Part shown: one piece after another, positions 55,360 through 62,308 of the stretch
Layout: each line of letters opens with the position of its first letter
How positions within the stretch are numbered: the first letter of the stretch is position 1
Origin: a bacterium D16-34
GTDB lineage: Bacteria; Actinomycetota; Coriobacteriia; Coriobacteriales; Eggerthellaceae
Length of the DNA: 64,000 bases
Reading direction: 5' to 3'
Assembly: GCA_003612515.1 (NCBI GenBank)
Contig: RAZB01000004.1
Location: 62,001 to 126,000, forward strand
Notes under the pieces: generated by a model
Told to the model about the DNA's origin: nothing
Database searches by the model: none
The model's input: the letters and a program-made list of their open reading frames with translations, nothing else
Translations under genes and position numbers: made by a program

Positions 55360-57927
55360 CTAGTCAGCTGCTCCACCCGATGCAGAGCCACCGCCAGCAC
55401 CAACGCCGGCGTGACCAAGATCATAATTGGTGAGCAAAAGCTCAGTTTCGCGCGCGATATTATCACGCTTGCGCGGCGCCGGGATAGACCCCGAGCCTGC
55501 CGTGAAAATGAGTTCGCCATCCACAGCATCGACATCCACAACCGAACCGCTCGTCCATTTGCCTTCCAGGATTTCCTCGGAAAGCGGATCTTCAAGTAAG
55601 CGCTGGATAGCTCGACGAAGCGGACGCGCACCATAGGCCGCATCGGTGCCTTCTTTCGCCACCAGCCTGCAGGCTTCATCGGTCAAGTTGATAGTCATGT
55701 TCTGTGCGATCATGCGATCACGCAAATCAGCAACCATGAGCTTGACGATCTCTATGATCTGCTCGTCGGTCAAGGACTTGAATACGATAATCTCATCGAT
55801 ACGATTCAAGAACTCAGGTCTAAAGAGCTTCTTCACCTCAGCCATAACACGGCTGTTGATTTCTTTATCCGAAAGACCTTGCTTGCCCTCAGTTGAGAAA
55901 CCAAGGGTTGTAGGCTGGGCAATTTCTCGCGCACCCACATTGGAGGTCATAATGATGACGGTGTTGCGGAAATCAACGGTGCGTCCCTGCGCGTCGGTCA
56001 AGCGGCCCTCCTCCAAAATCTGGAGCAAGATGTTGAATACATCAGGGTGCGCTTTTTCGATTTCGTCAAACAATACCACCGAATACGGGCGCTGACGAAC
56101 CGCCTTGGTAAGCTGTCCGCCCTCGTCAAAGCCAACATAGCCTGGAGGCGAACCGACCAAACGCGACACGGAGTGCTTTTCCATGTATTCGGACATGTCA
56201 AAGGACAACAGCGCGTCTTCGGAGTTGAACAAAAACTCAGCGAGCGCTTTGGAAAGTTCGGTTTTGCCAACACCAGAAGGGCCTAAGAAGATAAACGAAC
56301 CTGCCGGACGCTTAGGATCTTTCAGACCCGCGCGTGAGCGACGAATAGCTTTCGACAACGCCGTGACTGCCTCTTCCTGACCAATAACGCGCTCGTGCAG
56401 CACACCTTCCATGCGCAGCAACTTCTCGGTTTCGGCTTCCGTCAAATTTGAAACCGGGACACCGGTGGTCATGGACACAACATCAGCAATATCTTCGACC
56501 GTAATCTGCTGAACTTGCTTACTGGAATCTTCTTCCCATTGCTTCAAGGCTTCTTCGCGCTTGTTTTTAAGCTCGGTTTCCTGATCACGAAGGCTTGCTG
56601 CTTGCTCAAAGTCCTGCGCTGCGATGGCTGCATCCTTTTCGCCACGCACGCGACGCAGTTCGTCATCTAAATCGCGCAGCTCTTTTGGCAGCGTCATATT
56701 GCGAATGCGCATACGCGCACCAGCTTCGTCCAAAACATCAATTGCCTTGTCGGGCAAGAATCTGTCTTGGATATAACGATCAGAAAGCGAAACTGCTGCC
56801 TGCAATGCCTCGTCGGTAAAATGCACTTGATGATGCGCCTCATATTTGTCGCGCAGGCCTTCCATAATGCGCACCGCCTGCTCCTCTGAGGGCTCTCCAA
56901 CCGTTATGGTCTGGAAACGACGCTCAAGCGCAGAGTCTTTCTCCAGGTGCTTGCGATACTCATCGAGTGTCGTGGCACCAATAACTTGAATCTCTCCGCG
57001 AGATAGCGGCGGCTTCAAAATGGCGGCTGCATCAATGGAGCCTTCCGCAGAACCGGCGCCAATAAGGGTGTGCATCTCGTCAATAAACAAGATGACATCA
57101 CCTGAATCCATGACCTCTTTGATGCACTTCTTGAGGCGATCCTCAAATTCGCCACGATATTTTGAACCAGCAACAAGTGCTGAAACATCAAGAGTGATCA
57201 GGCGTTTCCCGCGGAGGATATCCGGCACCTGATTCGACACGATCAGCTGTGCTAAGCCTTCAGCGACAGCGGTTTTGCCCACGCCTGGCTCACCGATAAG
57301 CAGCGGGTTGTTCTTTTGGCGACGCGATAAGATTTGCATCACGCGCTCAATTTCGCCTGCACGGCCAATAACCGGGTCAAGCTTGCCCTCACGTGCTTTT
57401 TTGGTGAGGTCGGTGCCAAATTCCTTCAGCATGCTGTCGGCGCCTTGGCTTGTCGGGTCAAACGGACTTCTTCCAGCATATACCGGCGATTGCCCAACCA
57501 AATCATTAAGCGCTGTGCGCACATCGTCGCCGCTGACATTGAGGCGGCTGAGCACCTCAAGGGCGGTGCCTTCTCCTTCACGCACGATACCCAACAGCAA
57601 ATGCTCAGTTGAGATATAGCTTTGTCCCATCTGCATGGCTTCGCGCAATGAATTTTCCAGCACGCGCTTCACGCGTGGCGTAAAATTAAGGTGGCCAGAC
57701 ACATCAGCGTCTTCATCAATGACAACAACCTGACGAATTGCCTGCACAACGCCATCATAAGTTACGTTGAGGCGATCGAGCGCCTGCGCTGCCAAGCCGT
57801 CTTTTTCTTGGATGAGTCCAAGCAAAATGTGCTCAGTACCGACGTATGGTTGATGGAGCGAGCGTGCCTCGTCCTGAGCTAGGACTAGTACTTTGCGTGC
57901 TTTGTCCGTAAATTTCTCGAATGACAT
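55360..57927 (-). CDS. clpC: ATP-dependent Clp protease ATPase subunit ClpC
   Basis: 855 residues. Two N-terminal repeats ([16 protein letters not shown]..., [16 protein letters not shown]...), AAA1 with GEPGVGKTA and [12 protein letters not shown], a UVR-type middle segment ([20 protein letters not shown]), and AAA2 with [14 protein letters not shown] and [12 protein letters not shown]. Unfolds substrates for ClpP. The tail ends in a Gly/Ala/Ser-rich stretch ([12 protein letters not shown]). ATG at 57927 after GAGGAT. Upstream CIRCE box indicates HrcA heat-shock control. Confidence 0.96.
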   Translation of the reverse strand: MSFEKFTDKARKVLVLAQDEARSLHQPYVGTEHILLGLIQEKDGLAAQALDRLNVTYDGVVQAIRQVVVIDEDADVSGHLNFTPRVKRVLENSLREAMQMGQSYISTEHLLLGIVREGEGTALEVLSRLNVSGDDVRTALNDLVGQSPVYAGRSPFDPTSQGADSMLKEFGTDLTKKAREGKLDPVIGRAGEIERVMQILSRRQKNNPLLIGEPGVGKTAVAEGLAQLIVSNQVPDILRGKRLITLDVSALVAGSKYRGEFEDRLKKCIKEVMDSGDVILFIDEMHTLIGAGSAEGSIDAAAILKPPLSRGEIQVIGATTLDEYRKHLEKDSALERRFQTITVGEPSEEQAVRIMEGLRDKYEAHHQVHFTDEALQAAVSLSDRYIQDRFLPDKAIDVLDEAGARMRIRNMTLPKELRDLDDELRRVRGEKDAAIAAQDFEQAASLRDQETELKNKREEALKQWEEDSSKQVQQITVEDIADVVSMTTGVPVSNLTEAETEKLLRMEGVLHERVIGQEEAVTALSKAIRRSRAGLKDPKRPAGSFIFLGPSGVGKTELSKALAEFLFNSEDALLSFDMSEYMEKHSVSRLVGSPPGYVGFDEGGQLTKAVRQRPYSVVLFDEIEKAHPDVFNILLQILEEGRLTDAQGRTVDFRNTVIIMTSNVGAREIAQPTTLGFSTEGKQGLSDKEINSRVMAEVKKLFRPEFLNRIDEIIVFKSLTDEQIIEIVKLMVADLRDRMIAQNMTINLTDEACRLVAKEGTDAAYGARPLRRAIQRLLEDPLSEEILEGKWTSGSVVDVDAVDGELIFTAGSGSIPAPRKRDNIARETELLLTNYDLGHAGVGAGGGSASGGAAD

Positions 57928-57977
57928 AGGATCCTCTATTCTCACATGCTCGTACGTACAATTTTACGAATACCATG

Positions 57978-58004
57978 TTAGCACTCACGTCAATAGACTG
58001 CTAA
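57978..58004 (-). promoter_or_regulatory. CIRCE element (HrcA operator) upstream of clpC
   Basis: TTAGCACTC (57978-57986), 9 nt, GACTGCTAA (57996-58004). The consensus is TTAGCACTC-N9-GAGTGCTAA, so 17 of 18 positions match with exact spacing. It lies 51 nt upstream of the clpC ATG, in the leader or over the start site. Confidence 0.85.
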
Positions 58005-58105
58005 CAACTCCTCCATAAGCCATACGAAATGCGTAACCTGTTCACTATTGGCGCTGCGCCGCTGCGCCGCCAGCCGTGACCACGCCGCGCCCGCTGCCGC
58101 TGCCT

Positions 58106-58235
58106 CGCCCCACGCCCACGTTGCACCCCGCCGCCGCTGCTGCCGCAGTGCCACGCCCGCGTCCACGCCGCGCACCGCCGCGCCCCACGCCCACGTTGCA
58201 CCCCGCCGCCGCTGCTGCCGCTGTGCCACGCCCGC
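58106..58235. repeat. 55-bp direct repeat, 75-bp period, in a GC-rich block
   Basis: 58106-58160 and 58181-58235 are identical except one base. Both start CGCCCCACGCCCACGTTGCA. The surrounding 58060-58240 is extremely GC-rich compared with the genome. Frames through it give only Arg/Gly/Ala or Pro/Arg low-complexity peptides. Confidence 0.85.
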
Positions 58236-58308
58236 TATCCTGCGACCAGGCATTATGCTGTTGTCGGCGACACTAAACGCAAAAATCTCTCAGGAATTTG
58301 TAAGTTGT

Positions 58309-58436
58309 GGCTGGAAAAGTGCCCTTGTCGGTGTTTTCGGCTCCAAAAACATGCGAATTTCACCGATGAGGGCACTTTTTAAGCCATTTTGCTATCAGAT
58401 TCCCCGACGAGAGGCCTTTTCCAGCCAAAACTTCGA
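58309..58436. repeat. Three-unit palindromic repeat element, copy B
   Basis: 118-bp core (58309-58426) with the same terminal inverted repeats as copy A (GGCTGGAAAAGTGCCCTTGT ... TTTTCCAGCC) and the same trailing AAAACTTCGA. The middle unit (CACCGATGAGGGCACTTTTT) is reversed relative to copy A. Non-coding. Confidence 0.85.
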
Positions 58437-58504
58437 TTTCCTCGCAATTTTTAGTTCACGAATGTAACAAAACCGAGGTATAGGACAAAATCGCAAACAA
58501 CCAA

Positions 58505-58538
58505 AAACTGGTGCCAGATCTACATCTGACACCAGTTT
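58505..58538 (-). terminator. Terminator after the small sorting-signal protein gene
   Basis: Arms AAACTGGTG-CAGAT and ATCTG-CACCAGTTT with one mismatch and a CTAC loop, followed on the minus strand by further T (TTTTGGTTG). Confidence 0.8.
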
Positions 58539-58576
58539 CTCACCTAGCGAAGTTTGTAGTAGCACAACACAGAGCA

Positions 58577-58870
58577 CTACTTAGAGTGTTTGCCGCGACG
58601 CTCCTCCGGCATTGGTGACCCTTGCTGTTGAACCGCGTTCGGAATCTGACGAGCACCTCGTGGATCATTTGCTGCCTGCGGTCTTATTGCTTGCGGCTGC
58701 GACTGGGCGACGCGAGCAGCATTTGTGTAGTATGCGTTTTTCTCACGGCGCTGCGCCTCTTTCCGCTTGCGAAGCGCAATTATGATCACAATCATGGCCA
58801 ATATAACCACGATCAGCACAATTACAATGGGTAAAAGCGTGTCCCCTGTTTTTGCTAACGTATTCATCAT
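58577..58870 (-). CDS. Small single-span membrane protein with LAKTGD sorting-like motif
   Basis: 97 residues. The protein begins MMNTLAKTGDTLLPIVIVLIVVILAMIVIIIALRKRKEAQRR: an LxxTG-like motif at residues 5-9, a long membrane helix and a strongly basic stop, the layout of a cell-wall sorting signal without any exported domain. A 50-residue Gln/Pro/Arg cytoplasmic tail follows. AGGACGCA precedes the ATG. It may be a remnant of a surface-protein gene or a small regulator of sortase; neither is shown. Confidence 0.7.
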   Translation of the reverse strand: MMNTLAKTGDTLLPIVIVLIVVILAMIVIIIALRKRKEAQRREKNAYYTNAARVAQSQPQAIRPQAANDPRGARQIPNAVQQQGSPMPEERRGKHSK

Positions 58871-59080
58871 TGCGTCCTATCTGCGATTATGCCAAAAGAG
58901 TCACAACCAGTTTACGAACATTTCTCATCGGCAATCTTAACATGCATGTCATGCAGATAAAACAATCTTCTTTGCAAAAGGCGTGCACAAGTGGCGGTCA
59001 CACATGTCGCAACGCGAAGGCGCAAACATTGCTGCATGCGCACTGAGATCCAGACGCACTGTGGCTCAGGCGAGAAAACG

Positions 59081-59383
59081 CTATTCAGCAGCAAGAACTT
59101 CTGAGGAAGCCAATACCTCGTCGAAGGCAACTTCCACGGCATTCTGAGTAGTGTGGCTTTTGGCTTTTTTGCCAAAGATCCCCTTAAACATTGACGGTGT
59201 GGCAGCCCAAGAACCAACCTGTGGTACAGCATCCTCTGACGCAAGCGTGCACACAGCATCAGAAGCAGTCTTTGAGCAGATGCCCAAATTGGCGAAACGC
59301 TGCTCGAGTTTGTTGCAGTAACCAGCATCAGCGGAATCCATGTTTGAGATGGCATTTAATGCCTGTTCGTTGAAGAGTTTCAT
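59081..59383 (-). CDS. Small hypothetical protein
   Basis: 100 residues, soluble, no recognised family; three Cys, a Ser/Ala-rich middle and KGIFGKKAKSH. A strong site (GAAAGGAGAACGAACATG) supports translation. An upstream 22-bp palindrome may control it. The 58871-59080 gap downstream shows nothing convincing. Confidence 0.65.
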   Translation of the reverse strand: MKLFNEQALNAISNMDSADAGYCNKLEQRFANLGICSKTASDAVCTLASEDAVPQVGSWAATPSMFKGIFGKKAKSHTTQNAVEVAFDEVLASSEVLAAE

Positions 59384-59464
59384 GTTCGTTCTCCTTTCGA
59401 CTACATTCAGTATATGTACCTAAACTGCACATCGTTTGGTCAGTAGAACGAATCGAACTACTAC

Positions 59465-59486
59465 CTTTTGTGCAATTGCACAAAAG
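59465..59486 (-). promoter_or_regulatory. Perfect 22-bp palindrome upstream of the small hypothetical gene
   Basis: Arms CTTTTGTGCAA and TTGCACAAAAG join without a spacer, 82 nt before the ATG at 59383. A minus-strand TATACT follows near the gene. The size and symmetry suit a dimeric repressor site. Confidence 0.55.
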
Positions 59487-59577
59487 CGCGTGAGAGCGAA
59501 CTAGTGCGAGAGTAAACCAGCATGAGAGTAAACCAGCGCAGGAGAGCGCATGGCTGCGGGGATGGATCGGCGCGGGG

Positions 59578-59631
59578 GTAGGCTGGCACGCGGGAGTAGG
59601 CCGGAGCGCGGGGGTAGGCCGGCACGCGGAG
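59578..59631. repeat. 18-bp tandem repeat, three units, in a GC-rich block
   Basis: GTAGGCTGGCACGCGGGA (59578-59595), GTAGGCCGGAGCGCGGGG (59596-59613) and GTAGGCCGGCACGCGGAG (59614-59631), preceded by a 16-bp repeat (GAGAGTAAACCAGC twice, 59510-59540). The reverse frame gives Pro-Thr-Pro-Ala repeats but lacks a good start. It lies between the PucR-type gene and the 59383 gene. Confidence 0.8.
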
Positions 59632-59696
59632 AAGGACCAGCGTGGGTTATGCAAGATTGCGAGGATAGACCAGCACGCAGACGAATTACAGAAGAC

Positions 59697-60848
59697 CTAC
59701 TCGGTCAAATATGTCAGCATCAGCAAAACAGCCAATTCCCTGTCAGAAAAATGCTCGACTTCCAGCACTTCTTTGATTTTCTTTAGCCGATAGCGAACCG
59801 TATTGGGGTGTTGAAAAAGCAACTCGGCGGTTTGCTTGACCTCCCCAAGCGCCTCGGCAAACGCCTGCGCAGTTTGACCAAGCTCGCTTTCGTGTTCTTT
59901 GTCGTAGTCGGACAACAAAGATTTCACCATGTGAGACGCGCGCATATACACACGATCGCTGCACGCTGCGGCGCGAAATGTATCAAGGCGAAGCGTTGTC
60001 CAGCGCACAATCTCAGTTTGCTCTTTTTTAGCAGTCGCCAGCGCAGCCATTGCCTGCCGAAGCGCAATGTCGCCTTCACCAAGCGTAACCTCTTGACTTA
60101 TGCCGCACAAAAAATGCCCCGCGGTAGCCACACATTTTTCCAGGTCAGCATCTGAAATTGCGATCACCTTTAAGGGCGGACGTTTGAACGAAACAAACCC
60201 AAGCACCATATGACGATACAAGCACACAAAGGTGCGCTCCACATCGTCCCAGTGCTTTCCATATTCGTCCAAAACATTTTGGATATTATGCAACAGCGCA
60301 TGAAGCGAAGCTGTGTCCTCGACAAAAGGTGTGAGCGCCACACACTGAATCGTCGCGCCAGTCACACCAGCAATTTCAAAGAAACTCTCGCGGACATTCT
60401 GTTCGTCAGAAGGCGCCAAAATCCCATCGATCAGATGAGTGCGCTCCGAATCATACGCGTCAGAATCCAGCATGTTCATAGAGCCCGCAATGATGCGCTC
60501 CATGTAACGCCCTTCGTAAAAATAAATTGGGACGCCACTTGTTTGGCTAAAACGCGCAACGCGCTCGCTCAGCGTCTTGAGCGCCACCGGCTTAATTGCG
60601 ATTGCGGCAACATCTCGCTCCATAAGCGCAATAAGCGCCTCATCAGCAAGTTCGGGATATTGTTCCGCGAAACCAAGCGTAGTAAATACAAACTCCCCCG
60701 CCGAGAACAAATCATATCGCTTGGTGAAAGGCTCGTGGTCAAGGGTTCCTATGCCGACAACTACTCGATTGCTTGCGCCTTCACAAGAAAGAGCAGGCCA
60801 TATTTTGTCGAAGACCGACAAACTGCAGATGTCGCCAACCGTAATCAA
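59697..60848 (-). CDS. PucR/CdaR-type transcriptional regulator
   Basis: 383 residues. The N-terminal domain (MITVGDICSLSVFDKIWPA... LFSAGEFVFTTLGF) is the PucR sensor type found in purine catabolism regulators. The C-terminus (TAELLFQHPNTVRYRLKKIKEVLEV) is the PucR helix-turn-helix. Ligand and targets unknown. Starts at a TTG (60848) that overlaps the stop of the U32 gene by 4 nt, with GAAGG upstream, so the two are co-translated. Confidence 0.85.
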   Translation of the reverse strand: MITVGDICSLSVFDKIWPALSCEGASNRVVVGIGTLDHEPFTKRYDLFSAGEFVFTTLGFAEQYPELADEALIALMERDVAAIAIKPVALKTLSERVARFSQTSGVPIYFYEGRYMERIIAGSMNMLDSDAYDSERTHLIDGILAPSDEQNVRESFFEIAGVTGATIQCVALTPFVEDTASLHALLHNIQNVLDEYGKHWDDVERTFVCLYRHMVLGFVSFKRPPLKVIAISDADLEKCVATAGHFLCGISQEVTLGEGDIALRQAMAALATAKKEQTEIVRWTTLRLDTFRAAACSDRVYMRASHMVKSLLSDYDKEHESELGQTAQAFAEALGEVKQTAELLFQHPNTVRYRLKKIKEVLEVEHFSDRELAVLLMLTYLTE

Positions 60849-62278
60849 CTGGCGCCTTCTCGGGAAGCGGTTGAAGCGGCGCTGGCTTGCGAAGTGTCCG
60901 CGGCGGCGCTGTCGTCTTGGGAGGCAGCCGGCGACGTCAGCTCTTGATGACGCGCTGAACGTCGCGGTGTGCGAACTCGCAAAAATGAACCTGGCATTAG
61001 TGGCACAGAAGTCGTTATACGATAAACATTCTTCGAGCGATTCGCATCAGCTACACATACCCAATCTTGCGCCTGAGCACGCTCTAGAGCATCTTGCACT
61101 GTTTTGGGGGCATCTTGATCATGCATATCAGGCCCAAAATAGGGATACCAGCGCACGTCTTTCACCACAAGCTCAAACGGATCAGCCGCAGGGCTCAAAA
61201 CCTCAAGCGCCTCTCCTTCTGAAAAGCGATTTCGACAAACCACATAGGCAAAGTGTTCGCCTTCTGCATCGCCGCTTTTCACCTCAACTATGTCGGCCAC
61301 ATGGATGGTTTCCTGTTCGTAACCGTCATACTCAGGAGCCTGCACGCCCTCATGGAAGTAAAAACCAGTATCATAGGGGCGATGCGATATGGCGAAGAGC
61401 TCCTCTTCAACCAAAGCTGGATTTTGCCCATCAAGCACTCGCCTATATGCGCCTACAACGGTGGCCACGTAAAACGCCTTTTTATTACGGCCTTCAATCT
61501 TGATAGAATTCACGCCTGCGCGAGCGAGTTCTCGCACATGAGACAGCATATTGAGATCTTTTGCGTTCATGATAAACGAACCGCGCTCGGTCTCTTCAAC
61601 GGGGAAAAACTGACCTGGACGTTTCTCTTCTTCTATCTGATAACTCCATCGACAAGGCTGCGTGCAATTACCCTTATTCCCCGAGCGCCCAGTGAGATAC
61701 GAACTGATTAAACAACGACCTGAAACCGCCATGCACATAGCACCATGCACAAAGGCTTCAAGCTCCAAATCCTCAGGGATTTCTTGACGCATACGCGCAA
61801 TATCGGCAAGCGACATCTCTCGCGCACACACCACGCGCTTTGCCCCCAGCGAATGCCACACTCGTGCAGCCTGGGCATTTGCAACCGATGCCTGCGTGCT
61901 GACATGGCGCTCAACACGAGGCGCCACTTCGCCAGCCACCGCAAATGCACCCATGTCCCCAATAATAAAGGCGTCGACACCTGCCTCATCCAATGCGCGA
62001 AAATAGGCAGGAAGCTCATCCATGTCATCTGGATGCATTAAGACATTGCAAGTCACATGCACTTTCGCACCATATTCATGCGCAAGTGCTACCGCCTCAG
62101 GTATTTCATCCATCGAAAAATTCGTAGCGCGTGCACGCATGCCAAACTTATCGGCTGCCAGATATACCGCATCTGCGCCAAACGCCAGCGCGGCACGCAA
62201 TTGCTCCATGCCGCCTGCTGGCGCTAGTAATTCCATATCGATTTTGTCGCCCCAGGTTGTACCCTGATGGTCACTCAT
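60845..62278 (-). CDS. U32 peptidase-family protein (tRNA/rRNA hydroxylation type)
   Basis: 477 residues. ELLAPAGGMEQLRAALAFGADAVYLA at the N-terminus and EAFVHGAMCMAVSGRCLISSY...GNKGNCTQPCRW, with the Cys cluster, are the U32 signature. Relatives (TrhP, RlhA, YegQ) act in prephenate-dependent tRNA or 23S rRNA hydroxylation rather than proteolysis. The last 50 residues are Ser/Ala/Asp low complexity. The ATG at 62278 is the likely start, but 62236 (MELLAPAGG) is also possible; neither has a strong site. It sits 30 nt after lysS. Confidence 0.88.
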   Translation of the reverse strand: MSDHQGTTWGDKIDMELLAPAGGMEQLRAALAFGADAVYLAADKFGMRARATNFSMDEIPEAVALAHEYGAKVHVTCNVLMHPDDMDELPAYFRALDEAGVDAFIIGDMGAFAVAGEVAPRVERHVSTQASVANAQAARVWHSLGAKRVVCAREMSLADIARMRQEIPEDLELEAFVHGAMCMAVSGRCLISSYLTGRSGNKGNCTQPCRWSYQIEEEKRPGQFFPVEETERGSFIMNAKDLNMLSHVRELARAGVNSIKIEGRNKKAFYVATVVGAYRRVLDGQNPALVEEELFAISHRPYDTGFYFHEGVQAPEYDGYEQETIHVADIVEVKSGDAEGEHFAYVVCRNRFSEGEALEVLSPAADPFELVVKDVRWYPYFGPDMHDQDAPKTVQDALERAQAQDWVCVADANRSKNVYRITTSVPLMPGSFLRVRTPRRSARHQELTSPAASQDDSAAADTSQASAASTASREGAS

Positions 62279-62308
62279 GAGTTTCACTCTCACCAGGAAC
62301 GAATGCGC

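Noticed and set aside
58106-58235. Direct repeats suggestive of a CRISPR array
   Set aside because: Only two units of 55 bp with a 20-bp gap, no cas genes, and GC-rich sequence outside the usual repeat form.
57990-58253. ORFs in the GC-rich block (Arg/Gly/Ala-rich on minus, Pro/Arg/Ala-rich on plus)
   Set aside because: They arise from repeated GC-rich DNA, are open in several frames at once, have no ribosome site and no recognisable fold.
59328-59654. Minus-strand ORF with PTPA repeats
   Set aside because: Low-complexity peptide from the 18-bp repeat; it runs into the true small gene in another frame and lacks a good start.
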